Source of the DNA: Coniferiporia sulphurascens | Lineage: Eukaryota > Basidiomycota > Agaricomycetes > Hymenochaetales > Hymenochaetaceae | Assembly: GCA_002794785.1 (NCBI GenBank) | Contig: NBBA01000001.1 | Coordinates: forward strand, 1,550,001 to 1,614,000 | Length of the DNA stretch: 64,000 bases | Direction of reading: 5' to 3' | Shown: one piece after another, positions 20,341 to 31,721 of the stretch | Layout of the letters: the number at the start of each line of letters is the position of its first letter | Position numbering within the stretch: position 1 is the first letter of the stretch | Notes under the pieces: model-generated | What the model was told of the DNA's origin: nothing | The model's input: only the letters and a program-made list of their open reading frames with translations | Databases searched by the model: none | Made by a program: the position numbers and the translations under genes

Positions 20341-22070
20341 CTCCAGTTCCTTGCCAATAAGCAGGACTGGCTGCCACCTAACCAGTATGGGGGGCACCAA
20401 GGACACTCTGTCTATGATGCTGCCCAACACCTCTTACAGATAGCAGAGAATGCCCACTCAAAGGGCCTTGTGTGCTCAGTCCTTGCAGTTGACATACAGG
20501 GTTTCTTCGATTTGGTGCACCCCTGCCTCCTCCACTGACAACTGCTGGAGCTCCAGTGCCTGCCCGACATGGCAGACTGGTGTCTCTCCTTCATGATGGA
20601 CAGGCAGGTAGCTGTCGCTTTTGATGGCACCACCCTCCCAACCACACCCAAACCCGACTTTGGCACACCACAGGGATTGCCAGTCTCCCCCATCCTGTCA
20701 GCAATTTTCATGGGCATGGTCCTCCAGCACTTTCACCAAGCCGGCACCACAGTGCTTGCATACATTGACAACCACCTACTAATATGTGTTGGCCCCTCAG
20801 TTGCATCTAACTGCTGCCATCTGGCAGATGCCTATCACCAACTCGACAGCCTCTTCAGCAACATTGGCCTCAACATCAAAGCTGCCAAAACAGAGGCACT
20901 CCACTTCCATCCGCCTTGGCGCAGAGTCGGCTATCATGGCTGGGACACTGCTGGGATCCAAATCGACCCCAACACCCTCATCTGACCATCCCAGCCACTT
21001 AGGTGGCTCGGCATCTGGTGGGACCCAGGCCTCACCTTCAAGCCTCACATGGAGTGCATGCATTCCAAAGGCCTCTCCACCCTCACCACCCTCTGCATTC
21101 TTGGGAACACTGAACATGGAGTCTCCGCCCTTCTCCTCCAATGCCTATACTCCAGCTGCATATGCTCTGTCTTAGCATGGGGCACACCAGTCTGGTATCA
21201 TGGCCGCCGCCAGAAAACCCTGGTCAACTGTCTCCAGTCTGTGCAAAACATGGCCTGCCGGTGGATCCTTGGCATCTATAAAGGCGCCTCTGCCTTTTCT
21301 ACTAATTTTCTTTGCTCAGTCCCTCCCCTCTCTTTTTACTTTGAATATTTAAAAACATCCCATTCTCTATGCCTCTGGCATACCCCCCACTCTATTGGTT
21401 GCAAATGTTTCTGTACAGTAACTAATAGACATTTTTCACTTTCTTTGCAGGTCTGAGTCCCCTGGGTACAACCTGTCCCTGCATACACACATCCCCCTTG
21501 GACAGACCCTTTGGCCTTTACAGGCAGATGGGTCACTTTCACCATCCCCTCCCTCCCAGTCACCAGTGACACATGTGACAAGTTTGTGCAGGCCGCCTTA
21601 GACCTCAGCACTACCCCCCACCTCCAGGTCTTCACTGATGGCTCCCACATCAGAACTGCCTCGGGATCCGCCATCTGCGCCATGCACAGCCGGACCAAGC
21701 TTTGGTCCTGCCACCTTGCCTCCCCCACCTGCGCCACCACCACAGACACGGAGATCTTCTCCCTTGCAACCGCCTCCTCACCCACCTGCCTGTCGCATCA
21801 GACCTGTTCTTTCTGTCTGATTCACTGACGGCACTCAACCTCTTCCGCACTTGGGCTACCATCCCTTGTGCCCATCTCCTCCACCTCTGGAAGGCAGGGG
21901 TCGAGACACTTCTGGACTTGCATCCAGGCCTCACCATTCACTTTGTGTGGTGTCCAGGTCATTCAGACATCCCCAGGAACAAATGGGCCAATGACGAAGC
22001 GAAACTTGCCATGGAGCTCCCCCCTCACAACTTGCACCCTCCATTTCTGCCCTCAAGGAGGTAGCCACCA
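20341..22070 (+). pseudogene. LINE-E RT and RNase H
   Basis: RT motifs: LPPNQYGGHQGHSVYD, LAVDIQGFFDLVHP, FGTPQGLPVSPILSAIF and LAYIDNHLLICVG. The catalytic YxDD reads YIDN, so the second Asp is lost. After a stop in the linker (near 21455) come the RNase H blocks FTDGSHIRTASG, TDTEIFSL, FLSDSLTALNL and WCPGHSDIPRNKWAND, split over frames. Confidence 0.84.
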
Positions 22071-22183
22071 AGACTCTGGTCGAAAGGTGGACACTATCCC
22101 TGGCCCGCCCTCTTGCCTCCACTGCCAACAAGTACTTGGCATGTGCATGGCATCCCCTCCCACTGCCCACAGAAGCTGCTCAC

Positions 22184-22592
22184 TGTCATGACTCACAGTG
22201 TGAATGATGAGATCAAGTAATCAATATAAGCTCAAGACCTGCAAAACTTCGAACCACTGATAGAGTGCTTGCAACTGCAAGGAATCCACAAGTCAATATT
22301 CAGTAACTAATCATTATCTACTACACTCACCTGCAAGGAATCCACAAGAGGTCAAAAGTGGGAAACCTTGCTACAGTGAAAAGGAGGGGTTTATATAGAG
22401 CAAACAGAAATGTGGCCGTGCGACTATATAGTACCTATAAGCGTCCATCAGGTGACTGATTACTAATTACCATGTGATTGCTGATCCTGAGCATGTATGT
22501 CAGGAATCCTAATGCAGTAAGTCGATGAATAATGATGGGAAAGATAAGTAAAAATATGGAAAATGATCGGAAAAATGAGGGGATTCCTGACA
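22184..22592 (-). mobile_element. Solo LTR of the gypsy family D, copy 1 (409 bp)
   Basis: TGTCATGAC to ATTCCTGACA with 5-bp duplication CTCAC (22179-22183 and 22593-22597). The reverse orientation of the LTR at 33456-33874, which is followed by gag. The U5-side motif GAGGTCAAAAGTGG is present at about 22346. Inserted between the LINE-E RNase H and C-terminal domain. Confidence 0.93.
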
Positions 22593-23122
22593 CTCACCCA
22601 CTCTGTGGACAACCCTTGCCACCACCTCTCTGCAGTGGTGCAAGTCCTCTGCCATGCCAGTCCCTATGGGGGCTACTGGCTGAGCTTCGACTCAGCCTAC
22701 TGGTGCAGGCACAGCTTGATCTCCCACTGCAGGTGGCACAACCACCCACCATGGCCTGTGCAGATGACTGCCCACATACTGGGCAGGTGTTCGACTTTCT
22801 GACCCTGGATTTGGTGCATGTGGCCAGCCAAAATCTCCCTCCCAGTCCACCACTCAGAGTGGGCTGATGAAAACCATATTCCAGTCCTGCATCATTGGCT
22901 TCAGCTGATGGGGCATTTGAACCACCTTTCCGACAGGACCTCCGGCACCATCTGCCTGGCTTTCGCTGCAATGGAGCTCGAGGGCCACCCCACTGATGAG
23001 GATATGGACCTGGACCTCCTTAGGGAATACATGCATCATATGCTCGGACCCTGTACCCAGGACTCAGACCCAGCTCTCTTGGAGCTTTCAGGTGCACTCC
23101 CACCCTTTCTCTCTGATCTGTG
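22593..23122 (+). pseudogene. LINE-E ORF2 C-terminal domain
   Basis: Resumes LINE-E after the LTR: PYGGYWLSFDSAYW, the Cys/His region SHCRWHNHPPWP, and DMDLDLLREYMHHMLG to LLELSGALPPFLSDL. Frames shift once near 22800. Followed by about 85 bp of 3' UTR before LTR family C. Confidence 0.75.
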
Positions 23123-23212
23123 ACTGCCTTTTGGACTCCCAATCATACATCTCAGCTGGCGCTCTTGCCCTCCCTTTCTGTATTCTAAGCTTCCTCCTTA
23201 ACCTGCCCTTAT

Positions 23213-24562
23213 TGTTAGATTCGCTCCCTGAGTAAGGGATTGAAACAAGTGATAACAGATTCACACAGTAATACTAGTTAGTTTAGGGTAGGCTTGTTAC
23301 CCTTCACTCGCTAGAGTGTTAGAGCTGATGATGGTGGTAAGAGACAAGAGATGAATTAAACTGCTTTTTACCACAATTTTACATTGGGCTTTTATACCCT
23401 ACATGTTGTATGCTATTTACTATGTTCTGGTAGATACTACAACATACTGCTCTCGCTTTATAAGTCATAGGAATATTCTGGTACAGTCCTGTACATGCTA
23501 TTTACTATTCTTAGCTTCCTATGAGTCAGTCATATATTCCGGTATGTTCTACAGCCTACCGTGCTATCTTTATCTTATGCTAGAACCTTCCCTGAGTTTC
23601 CATTGAGTCATATAGTACAATACCTAAGGTAATCATTCTTGGATACTACTATACCTATGATGCTTCTCCTTATTTCCTAATTGGTTCTGCTATATGATGC
23701 GCTATACTTGGCTCCCATCAATTGCATCTTCTAATTGATTGCCATGCTTCCATCGGCTATTCTTAGCTGAACGCTTAGATATACTTGTGTGGCTCAGTGA
23801 TTATGCTAGCCTTCTTAATCTTATCTTGTTGTGGCTTGTTACTTATTACCATAGACTAATCTTGAGTCATTCCTTCCATGATATCGTTAAAAGGGGTTCG
23901 TTCTGGTGTTCTATTGTCTATTGGCATAAAGAGCACTTCAGGTCCTATAGCATTTATATTTGTTATCCTGCTATACCCTGGTGTGACTCTATATGAAGGT
24001 TCATCATTGAACCATCATATTATAATCTCTTTATCTATTGGTACTAACTCCTGTCTTAGATTTGGTTCCTTTCGATCTACTGTTGTGTGTCCTTTGGCTA
24101 TGAAGTTGGCCTTGTATGCAAATAGTTGTTCTTGTAATTGTTTATTGATAGTATATACTATTTGGTGTGCTGCTTCTGCATAATTGGTTGATGTAATAAC
24201 CACCCTTTGATAACATAATTCATTATGTGGCTGATTATAAATCTTGGTTCTTGTGTAAGTGCTGATTACATATCTATTCAATTGGTATGAGAACATAGTC
24301 ACTCTATGTTCAATTATTACTTCTAGCCTTTCTGCCACTTGTTGTTCCCTTGTAGTATGATCAAATGTAATTTGACAGTTGTCATATCCTGCATTCTGTC
24401 CTACTGTTGCGCATGCAATATTAAATGCTTTCCATGCTACTTGATCTGCATCTTTACAGCATTGGCACAGGTTCCTTGTATCGATTAAAGTTACGGGTCT
24501 TGCCATGTCGATCTTGCTAATCCATTGATCCGGCAATCACAATTTTCATCAATTTACTAACA
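23213..24562 (-). mobile_element. LTR family C, copy 2 (1350 bp) with internal ORF
   Basis: TGTTAG to CTAACA with a perfect 5-bp duplication CTTAT (23208-23212 and 24563-24567), sitting in the LINE-E 3' UTR. The TATAAAAG box on the minus strand is at about 23390-23397, roughly 180 bp before the 3' end of the LTR in its own orientation. The minus-strand ORF is at 24015-24506 and, past one TGA, continues to a stop at 23856. Confidence 0.92.
24015..24506 (-). CDS. Unknown protein encoded inside LTR family C (copy 2, longest)
   Basis: The longest version of the LTR-borne ORF: 163 residues from the MARPVTLID start to a TGA at 24015, extending past the TGA that ends copies 1 and 3 (they have TGA where this copy has CGA). 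The TGA at 24015 is in turn CGA in copy 3, after which the same frame runs on for about 50 codons (NDEPSYRVTPGYSRITN, then NAIGPEVLFM) to a stop at 23856. The ancestral reading was therefore about 216 codons. No family recognised. Confidence 0.5.
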   Translation of the reverse strand: MARPVTLIDTRNLCQCCKDADQVAWKAFNIACATVGQNAGYDNCQITFDHTTREQQVAERLEVIIEHRVTMFSYQLNRYVISTYTRTKIYNQPHNELCYQRVVITSTNYAEAAHQIVYTINKQLQEQLFAYKANFIAKGHTTVDRKEPNLRQELVPIDKEIII

Positions 24563-24796
24563 CTTATCCATTGGTTATGTCATAGTGATATGTACTCCTC
24601 CCTCCTCCTTTTGATCTCTGTACTAATAGGGGACCTCCACACTTCGGCACCCTTTGGGGAGCAGGTCCCCCGCCCAGTTTCATGTGTTGTGCAATGACAG
24701 GTGCCTCTGTTGTTATGTAGTTAGGGCCCTCCCTTCAGGGGGGCAGCTTGTAATTATGTAATACTGCAGGAATAATAATAATAATAATAATAATAA

Positions 24797-25612
24797 ACCT
24801 CTCTGCAGTCACACAGGTCCTATGTTGTGCCGGTCCCTATGGGGCTACTGGCTGAGCTTCGACTCAGCCTACCTGCACAGGCACAGCCTGATCTCCCACT
24901 GCAGGTGGCATAACCACCCACCCTGGCCTGCGCAGACAACTGCCCACATCTTGGGTGGGTGCTCGACTTTCCACCCCTGGATTCGGCATGTTTGGCCACC
25001 CAAAATCCCCCTTCCAGTCCACTACTCAGAGTGGGCTGATGAAAACCGTATTCCAGTTCTGCGCCACTGGCTTAGGCTGACAGGGCATCTGAACCACCTC
25101 TCCAACAGGACCTCTGGCGCCATCCACCTGGCCTTTGCCACAATGGAGTTAGAGGGTCACCCCACTGATGAGGATATGGACCTGGACCTCCTTAGGGACT
25201 ACATGCATTGTATGCTTGGACCCCATACCCAGGACTCGGACCCGGCTCTCTTGGAGCTTTCAGGTGCACTCCCACCCTTTCTCTCTGATCTATGACCACC
25301 TTTCAGACTCCTCACCATATGTCTCAGCCAGCACTCTCACCCTCCCTTTCTCTATTCTAAGCTTCTTCCTTAACCTACCCTTACCTGTTGGTTTCGTTAT
25401 AGCGATATGTACTCCTCCCTCCTCCTTTGTGTTTTTGTACTAATAGGGGACCTCCACACTCTGGCACCCTTCGGGGAGCAGGTACCCTGCCCAGTTTCAT
25501 GTGTTGTGCGATGACAGGCGCCTCTGTTGTTATGTAGTTAGGGCCCCCCCTTTGGGGGGGCAGCTTGTAATTATGTAATACTGCAGGAATAATTTAAAAT
25601 AAAATAAAAAGA
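24797..25612 (+). mobile_element. LINE-F: 5'-truncated LINE 3' end
   Basis: Starts inside the C-terminal domain directly after the LINE-E tail (PYGATG equivalent at 24828), reads SFDSAYLHRHSLISHCRWHNH to LLELSGALPPFLSDL (to 25295), then 3' UTR, hairpin (about 25542-25563) and an A-rich tail to 25612. The coding part is one open frame of 157 residues (24822-25295). Confidence 0.83.
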
Positions 25613-27703
25613 TGCCACCCAACACCTTTTACAGATAGCAGAGAATGCCCACATGAAGGGCCTTGTATGTTCGGTCCTTGTGGTCGACATACAGGGCTTC
25701 TTTGACTCAGTGCATCCCTGCCCTTCCACCAACAACTGCTGGAGCTCCAGTGCCCACCCGACATGGTGGACTGGTGTCTCTCCTTCATGATGGACAGGCA
25801 GGTTGCCATCGCTTTTGATGGCACCACCCTCCCAACCACCCCCAAGCCTGACTTCAGCACCCCCTGGGGATTGCCAGTCTCCCCCATCCTGTTGACAAGT
25901 TTTGTGGGTGTAGTCCTCTGGCGCTTTCACCAAGCCGGCACTACAGCACTAGCATACATCAATGACCATTTACTAATATGTGTCGGCCCCTCTGTAGCAT
26001 CCAACTGCCGCCACCTGGCAGATGCATATCACCAACTCGATGGCCTCTTCAGCAACATTGGCCTCAACATCGAGGCCGCCAAAACAGAAGCGCTCCACTT
26101 CCATCCACCTTGGTGCAGAGTCGGCTATCATGGCTGGGACACTGCTGGGATTCAAATAGACCCCAACACCCTCATCCGACCCTCCTGACCACTAAGGTGG
26201 CTCGGAATTTGGTGGGACCTGGGCCTGACCTTCAAGCCCCATGTTGAGCAAATGCATTCCAAGGGACTCTCCACTCTCACCACCCTCTGCATCCTCGGCA
26301 ACACCGAATGCAGAGTCTCTGCCCTCCTCCGGCATCTGTACACCAGCTGCATCTGCTCCATCTTAGCATGGGGCGCACCGGTCTGGTACCACAGTCGCCA
26401 CCAGAAAACCCTAGTCAACCGTCTCCAGTCTGTGCAAAACACGGCCTGCCGGTGGATCCTGGGTGTCTACAAAGGTGCCTCCCCTTTCTCTACTAATTTT
26501 CTCTGCTCTGTCCCCCCACTTTCATTTTATTTCAAGTATTTAAAAATGTCCCATTCCCTGCATCTATGGTGCACCCCCCACTCTATTGGCTGCAAACATT
26601 TTCACAATGCAACTATTAGACCTTTTTCCCTTTCTCTGCAGGTCCAAGTCCCTTGGGTACAACCAGTTCCTGCATACACGCATCCCCCCTGGATGGATCC
26701 CTTGGCCTTTACAGGCAGAAGGGTCACCTTCACCCTCCCCTCCCTCCTGGTCACTGCTGACACATGCAATGAGTTTGTGCAGGCTGCCTTAGACCTCAGC
26801 ACCACCCCCCACCTCCAGGTCTTTACTGATGGCTCTCACATCAGAACTGCCTCAGGATCCGCTATCTGCGCCATGCACAGCCTCACCAAGATCTGGTCTC
26901 GCTGCCTTGCCTCCCCCACCTGCACCACTGCTACGGATGCAGAGATCTTCTCCCTTGCCACCGCCCGGGCTGGGCTGCGCACCACCTCCTTACCCACCTG
27001 CCTGTCGCATTGGACCTACTCTTTTTGTCCGATTCGCTGATGGCACTCAACCTTTTCTGCACTTGGGCTGCTGTTCCTGGCGCCCACCTCCTCCACCTCT
27101 GGAAGGCAGGGGTCGAGATGCTTCTGGACTCACATCCAGGCCTCACCATTCACTTTGTGTGGTGTCTGGGTCATTTGGATGTCCCCAGGAACAAATGGGC
27201 TGATGACAAAGCGAAACTCGCCACAGAGCTCCCCCCTCGCAACTTGCACCCTCCATCTCCGCCCTCAAGGAGGTTGCCACCAAGACTCTGGTAGAGCGAT
27301 GGACCCTCTCACTGGCCCGCCCCCTTGCCTTGACTGCTGACAAGTACCTGTCAGTACATGGCATCCCCTCCTGCCATCTGCAAAAGCTCCTCACACACTC
27401 TGCAGACCACCCCCACCACCACCTCTCTGCAGTGGCACAGGTCCTCTGCTGTGCTGGTCCCTATGGGGGCTACTGGCTGAGCTTCAACTCAGCCTATTGG
27501 CACAGGCACAGCCTAATATCCCACTGCAGGTGGCACAACCACCCCCCCTGGCCTGCACAGACGAGTGCCCACATATTAGGCAGGTGTTTGACTTTCCAGC
27601 CCTGGATTCAGCATGTTTGGCCAGCCAAAATCCCCCTCCCAGTCCACCACTCAAAGTGGGCCAAGGAAAACCATATTCCAGTCCTGTGTCATTGGCTGCA
27701 GCT
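25613..27703 (+). mobile_element. LINE-G: RT, RNase H and part of the C-terminal domain; target of LINE-H
   Basis: Plus-strand LINE beginning in RT right after the LINE-F tail. RT lies at 25640-26640 with LAYINDHLLICVG (YxDD changed to YIND). RNase H lies at about 26645-27300 (FTDGSHIRTASG, FVWCLGHLDVPRNKWAD). The C-terminal domain starts near 27330. At 27704 it is interrupted by LINE-H; the same reading resumes at 30614 after a 12-bp duplication. Confidence 0.85.
25763..27300 (+). pseudogene. LINE-G RT and RNase H reading
   Basis: Long frames at 25763-26188 and 26252-27040 hold MVDWCLSFMMDRQVAIAFD, LPVSPILLTSFVGVV, LNIEAAKTEALHF and the RT thumb, continuing without a stop through NATIRPFSLSLQVQVPWV into RNase H (QVFTDGSHIRTASGSAIC, TTATDAEIFSL). 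In most copies a stop or frame change lies between RT and RNase H, so this one shows that the two form a single protein. The last RNase H block is in another frame. Confidence 0.82.
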
Positions 27704-27732
27704 ACCTTATATAGATTGTTGAGGGTGCCCAT

Positions 27733-28820
27733 GTGAAAGGCCTTGTCTGCTCCATCCTAGCAGTGGACATTCAGGGCTTCTTTGACTCGGTGCACCCAAG
27801 GCAACTCCACCACCAGCTCTTGGAGATGGAATGCCCGCCAGACATGGCAGCATGGTGTCTCTCCTTCATGATGAGCAGGGAAGTAGCCATCTCATTTGAC
27901 AGCACAACCCTGCTGACCACACCCAAACCTGACCTCGGCACCTTGCAAGGATCGCTGGTATCCTCAATCCTCTCAACAATTTTTGCAGGCATTGTGATGC
28001 AGCACTTTCAACAGCATGGCTTGCAATTGCTTGCATATGTCGATGACCACCTCATTGCCTGTGTGGGCACTTTGGTAACTGCTAACTGCCACTCCCTAGC
28101 ACAGGCACACCAACAGCTCGACCACCTCTTCTGCCAAATTGGTCTCAACATCGAACTGGCAAAGACGGAGGCCCTCCACTTCCACCCACCCAGGCAACGA
28201 ACTGGCTACCACTGCTGGGACACCACTGGGATACAAATCGATGACAACACCCTAGTCTGCCCCACCAACCCCCTGTGATGGCTGGGAATTTGGTGGGATG
28301 CAGGCCTCTCTTTCAAACCTCATGTAGAATGCATGCACTCTAAAGGCCTCTCAGCACTGGCAGCCCTCCACATACTTGGAAACACTGAGCAAGGCCTCTC
28401 AGCCATCCACCTCTGACATCTCTACACCACCTGCATGCACACTGTCCTAGCTTGGGGTGCACCAGTGTGGTATCATGGAAGACAACAAAAAACCCTAGTC
28501 AACTGACTACAGGCCATGCAGAACACTGCTTGCCATTGGATATTGGGCATCTACAAGGGTGCGTCTCCACATTCCACCAATTTCCTTTGTTCCACTCCCC
28601 CTTTCTTTGCTTATTTCGAATTTTTAAAGACCACTCATGCCTTGGGCCTATGGCACACCCCACACCATGTTAGGCAGAAAAAGTTTAATCCTAATGCTAA
28701 CACTCCTTTTTCACTTTCATTGCAGGTCCATGTCCCCCAAGTCCAACAGATCCCAGCATACATGCACCCCCCCTGGACGGACCCCCTCGCCTTCGGGCAA
28801 GGTCATATCGTCTTCTCAAT
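27733..28820 (+). pseudogene. LINE-H reverse transcriptase and start of RNase H linker
   Basis: One frame at 27733-28278 holds SILAVDIQGFFDSVHP, MAAWCLSFMMSREVAISFD, LGTLQGSLVSSILSTIF, the intact catalytic LAYVDDHLIACVG and LNIELAKTEALHF. After a TGA at 28276 the thumb (28516-28827) reads NTACHWILGIYKGASPHSTNF to HPPWTDPLAFGQG. The LTR-like element at 28822 interrupts it before RNase H. Amino-acid divergence from LINE-D/E/G is higher than among those copies. Confidence 0.85.
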
Positions 28821-28821
28821 A

Positions 28822-29079
28822 TATTAAATAAATATAATGAATGATATAAATATAGTATGTGGTCATATGAACAACCACCTTACTAAGTGAACAATAATGC
28901 AATGATAACGCCATATGATATAGGAGCTAGATAGTTATAGTAATACTAGCCCACAGAACATGTATATAAGGGGAGCTGGTCTCGCCCTAGAAATACATTG
29001 GTTTACGCTGATAACTCACCTTCGCCTCTACTTCACCACTGCACCTCATCGTCTACCACAACGTGTGTAGATTTTAAGA
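28822..29079 (+). mobile_element. LTR-like element G, copy 1 (258 bp, non-canonical ends)
   Basis: Inserted in LINE-H with 5-bp duplication CAATA (28817-28821 and 29080-29084). The ends are TATTAAATAA and TTTTAAGA, not TG/CA. It has a GTATATAAGG box at about 28971. A reverse copy with its own duplication lies at 37845-38101. It resembles a short Copia-type solo LTR in size; the assignment is tentative. Confidence 0.75.
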
Positions 29080-29089
29080 CAATACCTAG

Positions 29090-29594
29090 GCAGCCGGTCT
29101 CCGAGAACATGCACAATGCATATGTCACACAGGCAAGGGCCCTCTGCACTGACACCTCCCTGCAGGTCTTCACTGATGGGTCCCGCATAGGGAACACCTC
29201 AGGATCCGCCATCTGCAGCATGAAGGGAGAACTTTACATCATGTCCCTTCAGCTCACCTCCCCCACTTGCACCACAGCAACAGATGCCAAAATCTTCTCC
29301 CTGGCAACTGCTCCTGGCTGGGCTGCCCACCACCTTCACCACCTACTGCCAGATGTCCAGGAGATCTTCTTCCTCTCAGACTCACTGACAGCACTTGGCC
29401 TCTTCTGCTCTTGGCCCTCTGCATCGGGGGCCCAGCTCCTCCCCCTCTGGAAGGCAGGGGTCGAGACCCTTCTCGACTCTTTTCCGAACCTAACTGTTCA
29501 TTTCCGATGGTGCCCGGGCCACAGGCAATCCCTGGGAATGAATGGGCGGATTCCAAGGCAAAGCTTGCTACTGAGCTTCCCCTGTCAACCCTAG
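29090..29594 (+). pseudogene. LINE-H RNase H domain
   Basis: Reads TSLQVFTDGSRIGNTSGSAIC, TTATDAKIFSLATAPGWAAHH, IFFLSDSLTALGLF and VHFRWCPGH, then a one-base shift (CCACAGGCAAT) before GNEWADSKAKLATEL in the neighbouring frame. The Glu of the second acidic motif is Lys here. Otherwise well preserved. Confidence 0.82.
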
Positions 29595-29763
29595 CTCCCT
29601 CTATCTCCACATTGAAGGAAGTGGCAACTTGCACCCTCTGCAAGCACTGGTCCCTTCAGCTGGCCGCCCCCTCACATCTACTGCTGACAAGTACTTGGCA
29701 GTAACTGGTCCCCCCACATGACAGCTGAGAAAACTCATCACCATCTCAGTCGACCACCCCTGC

Positions 29764-30267
29764 TTGGAGCTCACTGTGGTAGCGCAGGTCCTCTGCCATG
29801 CAGGTCCCTATGGGGGCTACTGGCTGAGCTTCGACTCAGCCTACTGGCACAGGCATGGCCTGATCGCCCACTGCAGGTGGCACAACCACCCACCCTGTCT
29901 GGCACAGTCAACCTCCCATGTCCTAGGTGGATGCGAAACATTCCAACCTTGGATACACCAGGTCTGGCCAAAGAGCGACCCCCTCCCTATCCACCACACT
30001 GAGTGGGCAGACAAAAACCACCTCCTGGTCCTAAGGCATTGGCTATGCCTTACAGGCCACCTCAACTGGATGTCCAACTGCACAGCTGGGGCGATTCACC
30101 ATGCCTTTGCAGCAATGGACCTAGATGACCTCCCTACTGACAATGAACTCGACTTGGACACCCTCCAGGGCTACGTGCAAAGGTTGCTCGGATCCAGGAC
30201 TCAGGATGCGGACCCAGCCCTTTTGGAGCTCTCAGGTACACTCCCCCCATTTCCCTCTGACTCTTGA
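29764..30267 (+). pseudogene. LINE-H ORF2 C-terminal domain
   Basis: Single open frame of 167 residues: PYGGYWLSFDSAYWHRHGLIAHCRWHNH, THVLGGCETFQPWIHQVW in the Cys/His region, and NELDLDTLQGYVQRLLGSRTQDADPALLELSGTLPPFPSDS. It is uninterrupted but disconnected from RNase H by the frameshift upstream. Confidence 0.78.
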
Positions 30268-30613
30268 CTGCCCTTCAGATTCCCCTCAGTTTCTTCTATG
30301 GCACCTGCAGCCACTCCTTTCCTATTCTAAGGGACTGCCTCTTCCTGATCTCATAGTTAATTGGTTATGATTTTGTCAGTTGCAATATGTATTCCTCTCT
30401 CTCTTCTTCCCTCTTTTTCCCCTTAATAGGGTGCATAAGCTCACTAGGCCTCCCTTGGGAGGCACACACCCCACCCAGTTTCACTCAATGAGCAATGACA
30501 GGTGCCTCAGTAGTTAAGTAGTTTACAGGCGGCCCCTTTGGGGCTGCAGGTGTATTGTGTAGCTCAGTAGGAATAATAATAATAAAATAATAAAATAAAA
30601 GTTGGCTGCAGCT

Positions 30614-30632
30614 GATGGGGCACTTGAACTGC
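30614..30632 (+). mobile_element. LINE-G continuation after the LINE-H duplication
   Basis: A short piece (GATGGGGCACTTGAACTGC) that continues the LINE-G C-terminal domain after the 12-bp duplication, then is cut by the T-rich tail of minus-strand LINE-I. Confidence 0.7.
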
Positions 30633-30874
30633 TTTTTTTTTTTCCTTTTTAATTATTCCTGCAGTATTACATAATTACAGGCTGCCCCCCTGAAGGGGGG
30701 GCCCTAACTACATAACAATGGAGGTGCCCATCATCACGCAACACACAAAACTGGGCAGGGGCACTGCTCCCCAAAGGGGGCCGAAGTGTGAAGTGCCCCT
30801 ATTAGTACAGACACAAGAAAATGGGGAGAGGGAGGAGTACATATCACTATGACAAAACCAATGGATAAGGGCAG

Positions 30875-31721
30875 TGTCATGACTTGCAGTGCAAATGATG
30901 AGATCAAGTAATCAATATCAGCTCAAGACCTGCAAACTTTGAACCACTGATAGAGCACTTGCAACTGCAAGGCATCCACAAGTCAATATTCAGTACCCTA
31001 ATTGCTATCTACTACACTTGCCTGCAAGGAATCCACAAGAGGTCAAAAGTGGGAAACCTTGCTAGTGAAAAGGTTGGGTTTATAAGCTCACAGCCCACGT
31101 GGGAACTGAAGCAGTGCTACTGTATAGTATCAGTCAGCACACTGTGTCATCTGACTATATACCAACTACCATGTGACTGCTGATCATGTGTGCATATGTC
31201 AGGAATCCTAATGCAGTAAGTGTTAGGGCAACACTATACACCAACATGGCACACAGGTTCTACCAGTGAAACAACTTAGGAGAGGGATATGCAAGTTGAC
31301 AAGGAGGGATCACACAGAGATAGTGGATATCCTAAGAGAACTCAACTGAGTTCCCCAGGTCTGCATTGGCTGCTACTTATACACATTTGACTACTGAAGG
31401 GTAGGTCAAATCTATAATAAACTACCAATCAGAAGCATGAAACAGTCATGATGTCATTACTATGTAATATGTCACCATACTGATGCAATATGGCATCATC
31501 ACTCTAGAACCTTCTACTGTGATGTCATAGATCTAGAACTATCTGTGCCTGCTTACTACTGATCAGATGAAGTGTACCTAATGACTAATCCATCATTATA
31601 TAATAAAAGATGAAACATGAATCAAAAAACATATATATCATAACAGTAAGTTGATGAATAATGACAGGAAAAATAAGTAAAAATATGGAAAATGATCGGA
31701 AAAATGAGGGGATTCCTGACA
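30875..31721 (-). mobile_element. Solo LTR of gypsy family D, copy 2, carrying another LTR
   Basis: TGTCATGAC to ATTCCTGACA with 5-bp duplication GGCAG (30870-30874 and 31722-31726). Without the inner element it is about 417 bp, like copy 1. Reverse orientation. Split at 31220 by LTR family E. Confidence 0.93.
31221..31645 (+). mobile_element. LTR family E (425 bp), nested inside an LTR
   Basis: TGTTAGGGCAACAC to ATCATAACA with 5-bp duplication GTAAG (31216-31220 and 31646-31650). Only one copy seen. Strand uncertain; assigned by the TGTTAG-first convention. It sits inside a solo LTR that sits inside LINE-I. Confidence 0.88.

Larger units (their letters stand above)
20339..24796 (+). mobile_element. 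LINE-E: RT to 3' end, with two LTR insertions
   Basis: Plus-strand LINE from within RT to its 3' tail. RT lies at 20339-21450, RNase H at about 21475-22070, a gypsy-type solo LTR at 22184-22592, the C-terminal domain at 22593-23122, LTR family C at 23213-24562, then the 3' UTR with hairpin (about 24726-24746) and a TAA tail to 24796. Several in-frame stops. Confidence 0.86.
27704..30601 (+). mobile_element. LINE-H: 5'-truncated LINE of the second 3'-end subfamily, 12-bp target duplication
   Basis: Inserted in LINE-G with the duplication TTGGCTGCAGCT on both sides (27692-27703 and 30602-30613). It contains RT, RNase H (with a 258-bp LTR-like element inside), the C-terminal domain and a 3' UTR with the second hairpin type (GCGGCCCC / GGGGCTGC at about 30528-30548) and an AATAATAAA tail. 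5' truncation and tail-side insertion are typical of target-primed LINE integration. Confidence 0.92.
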
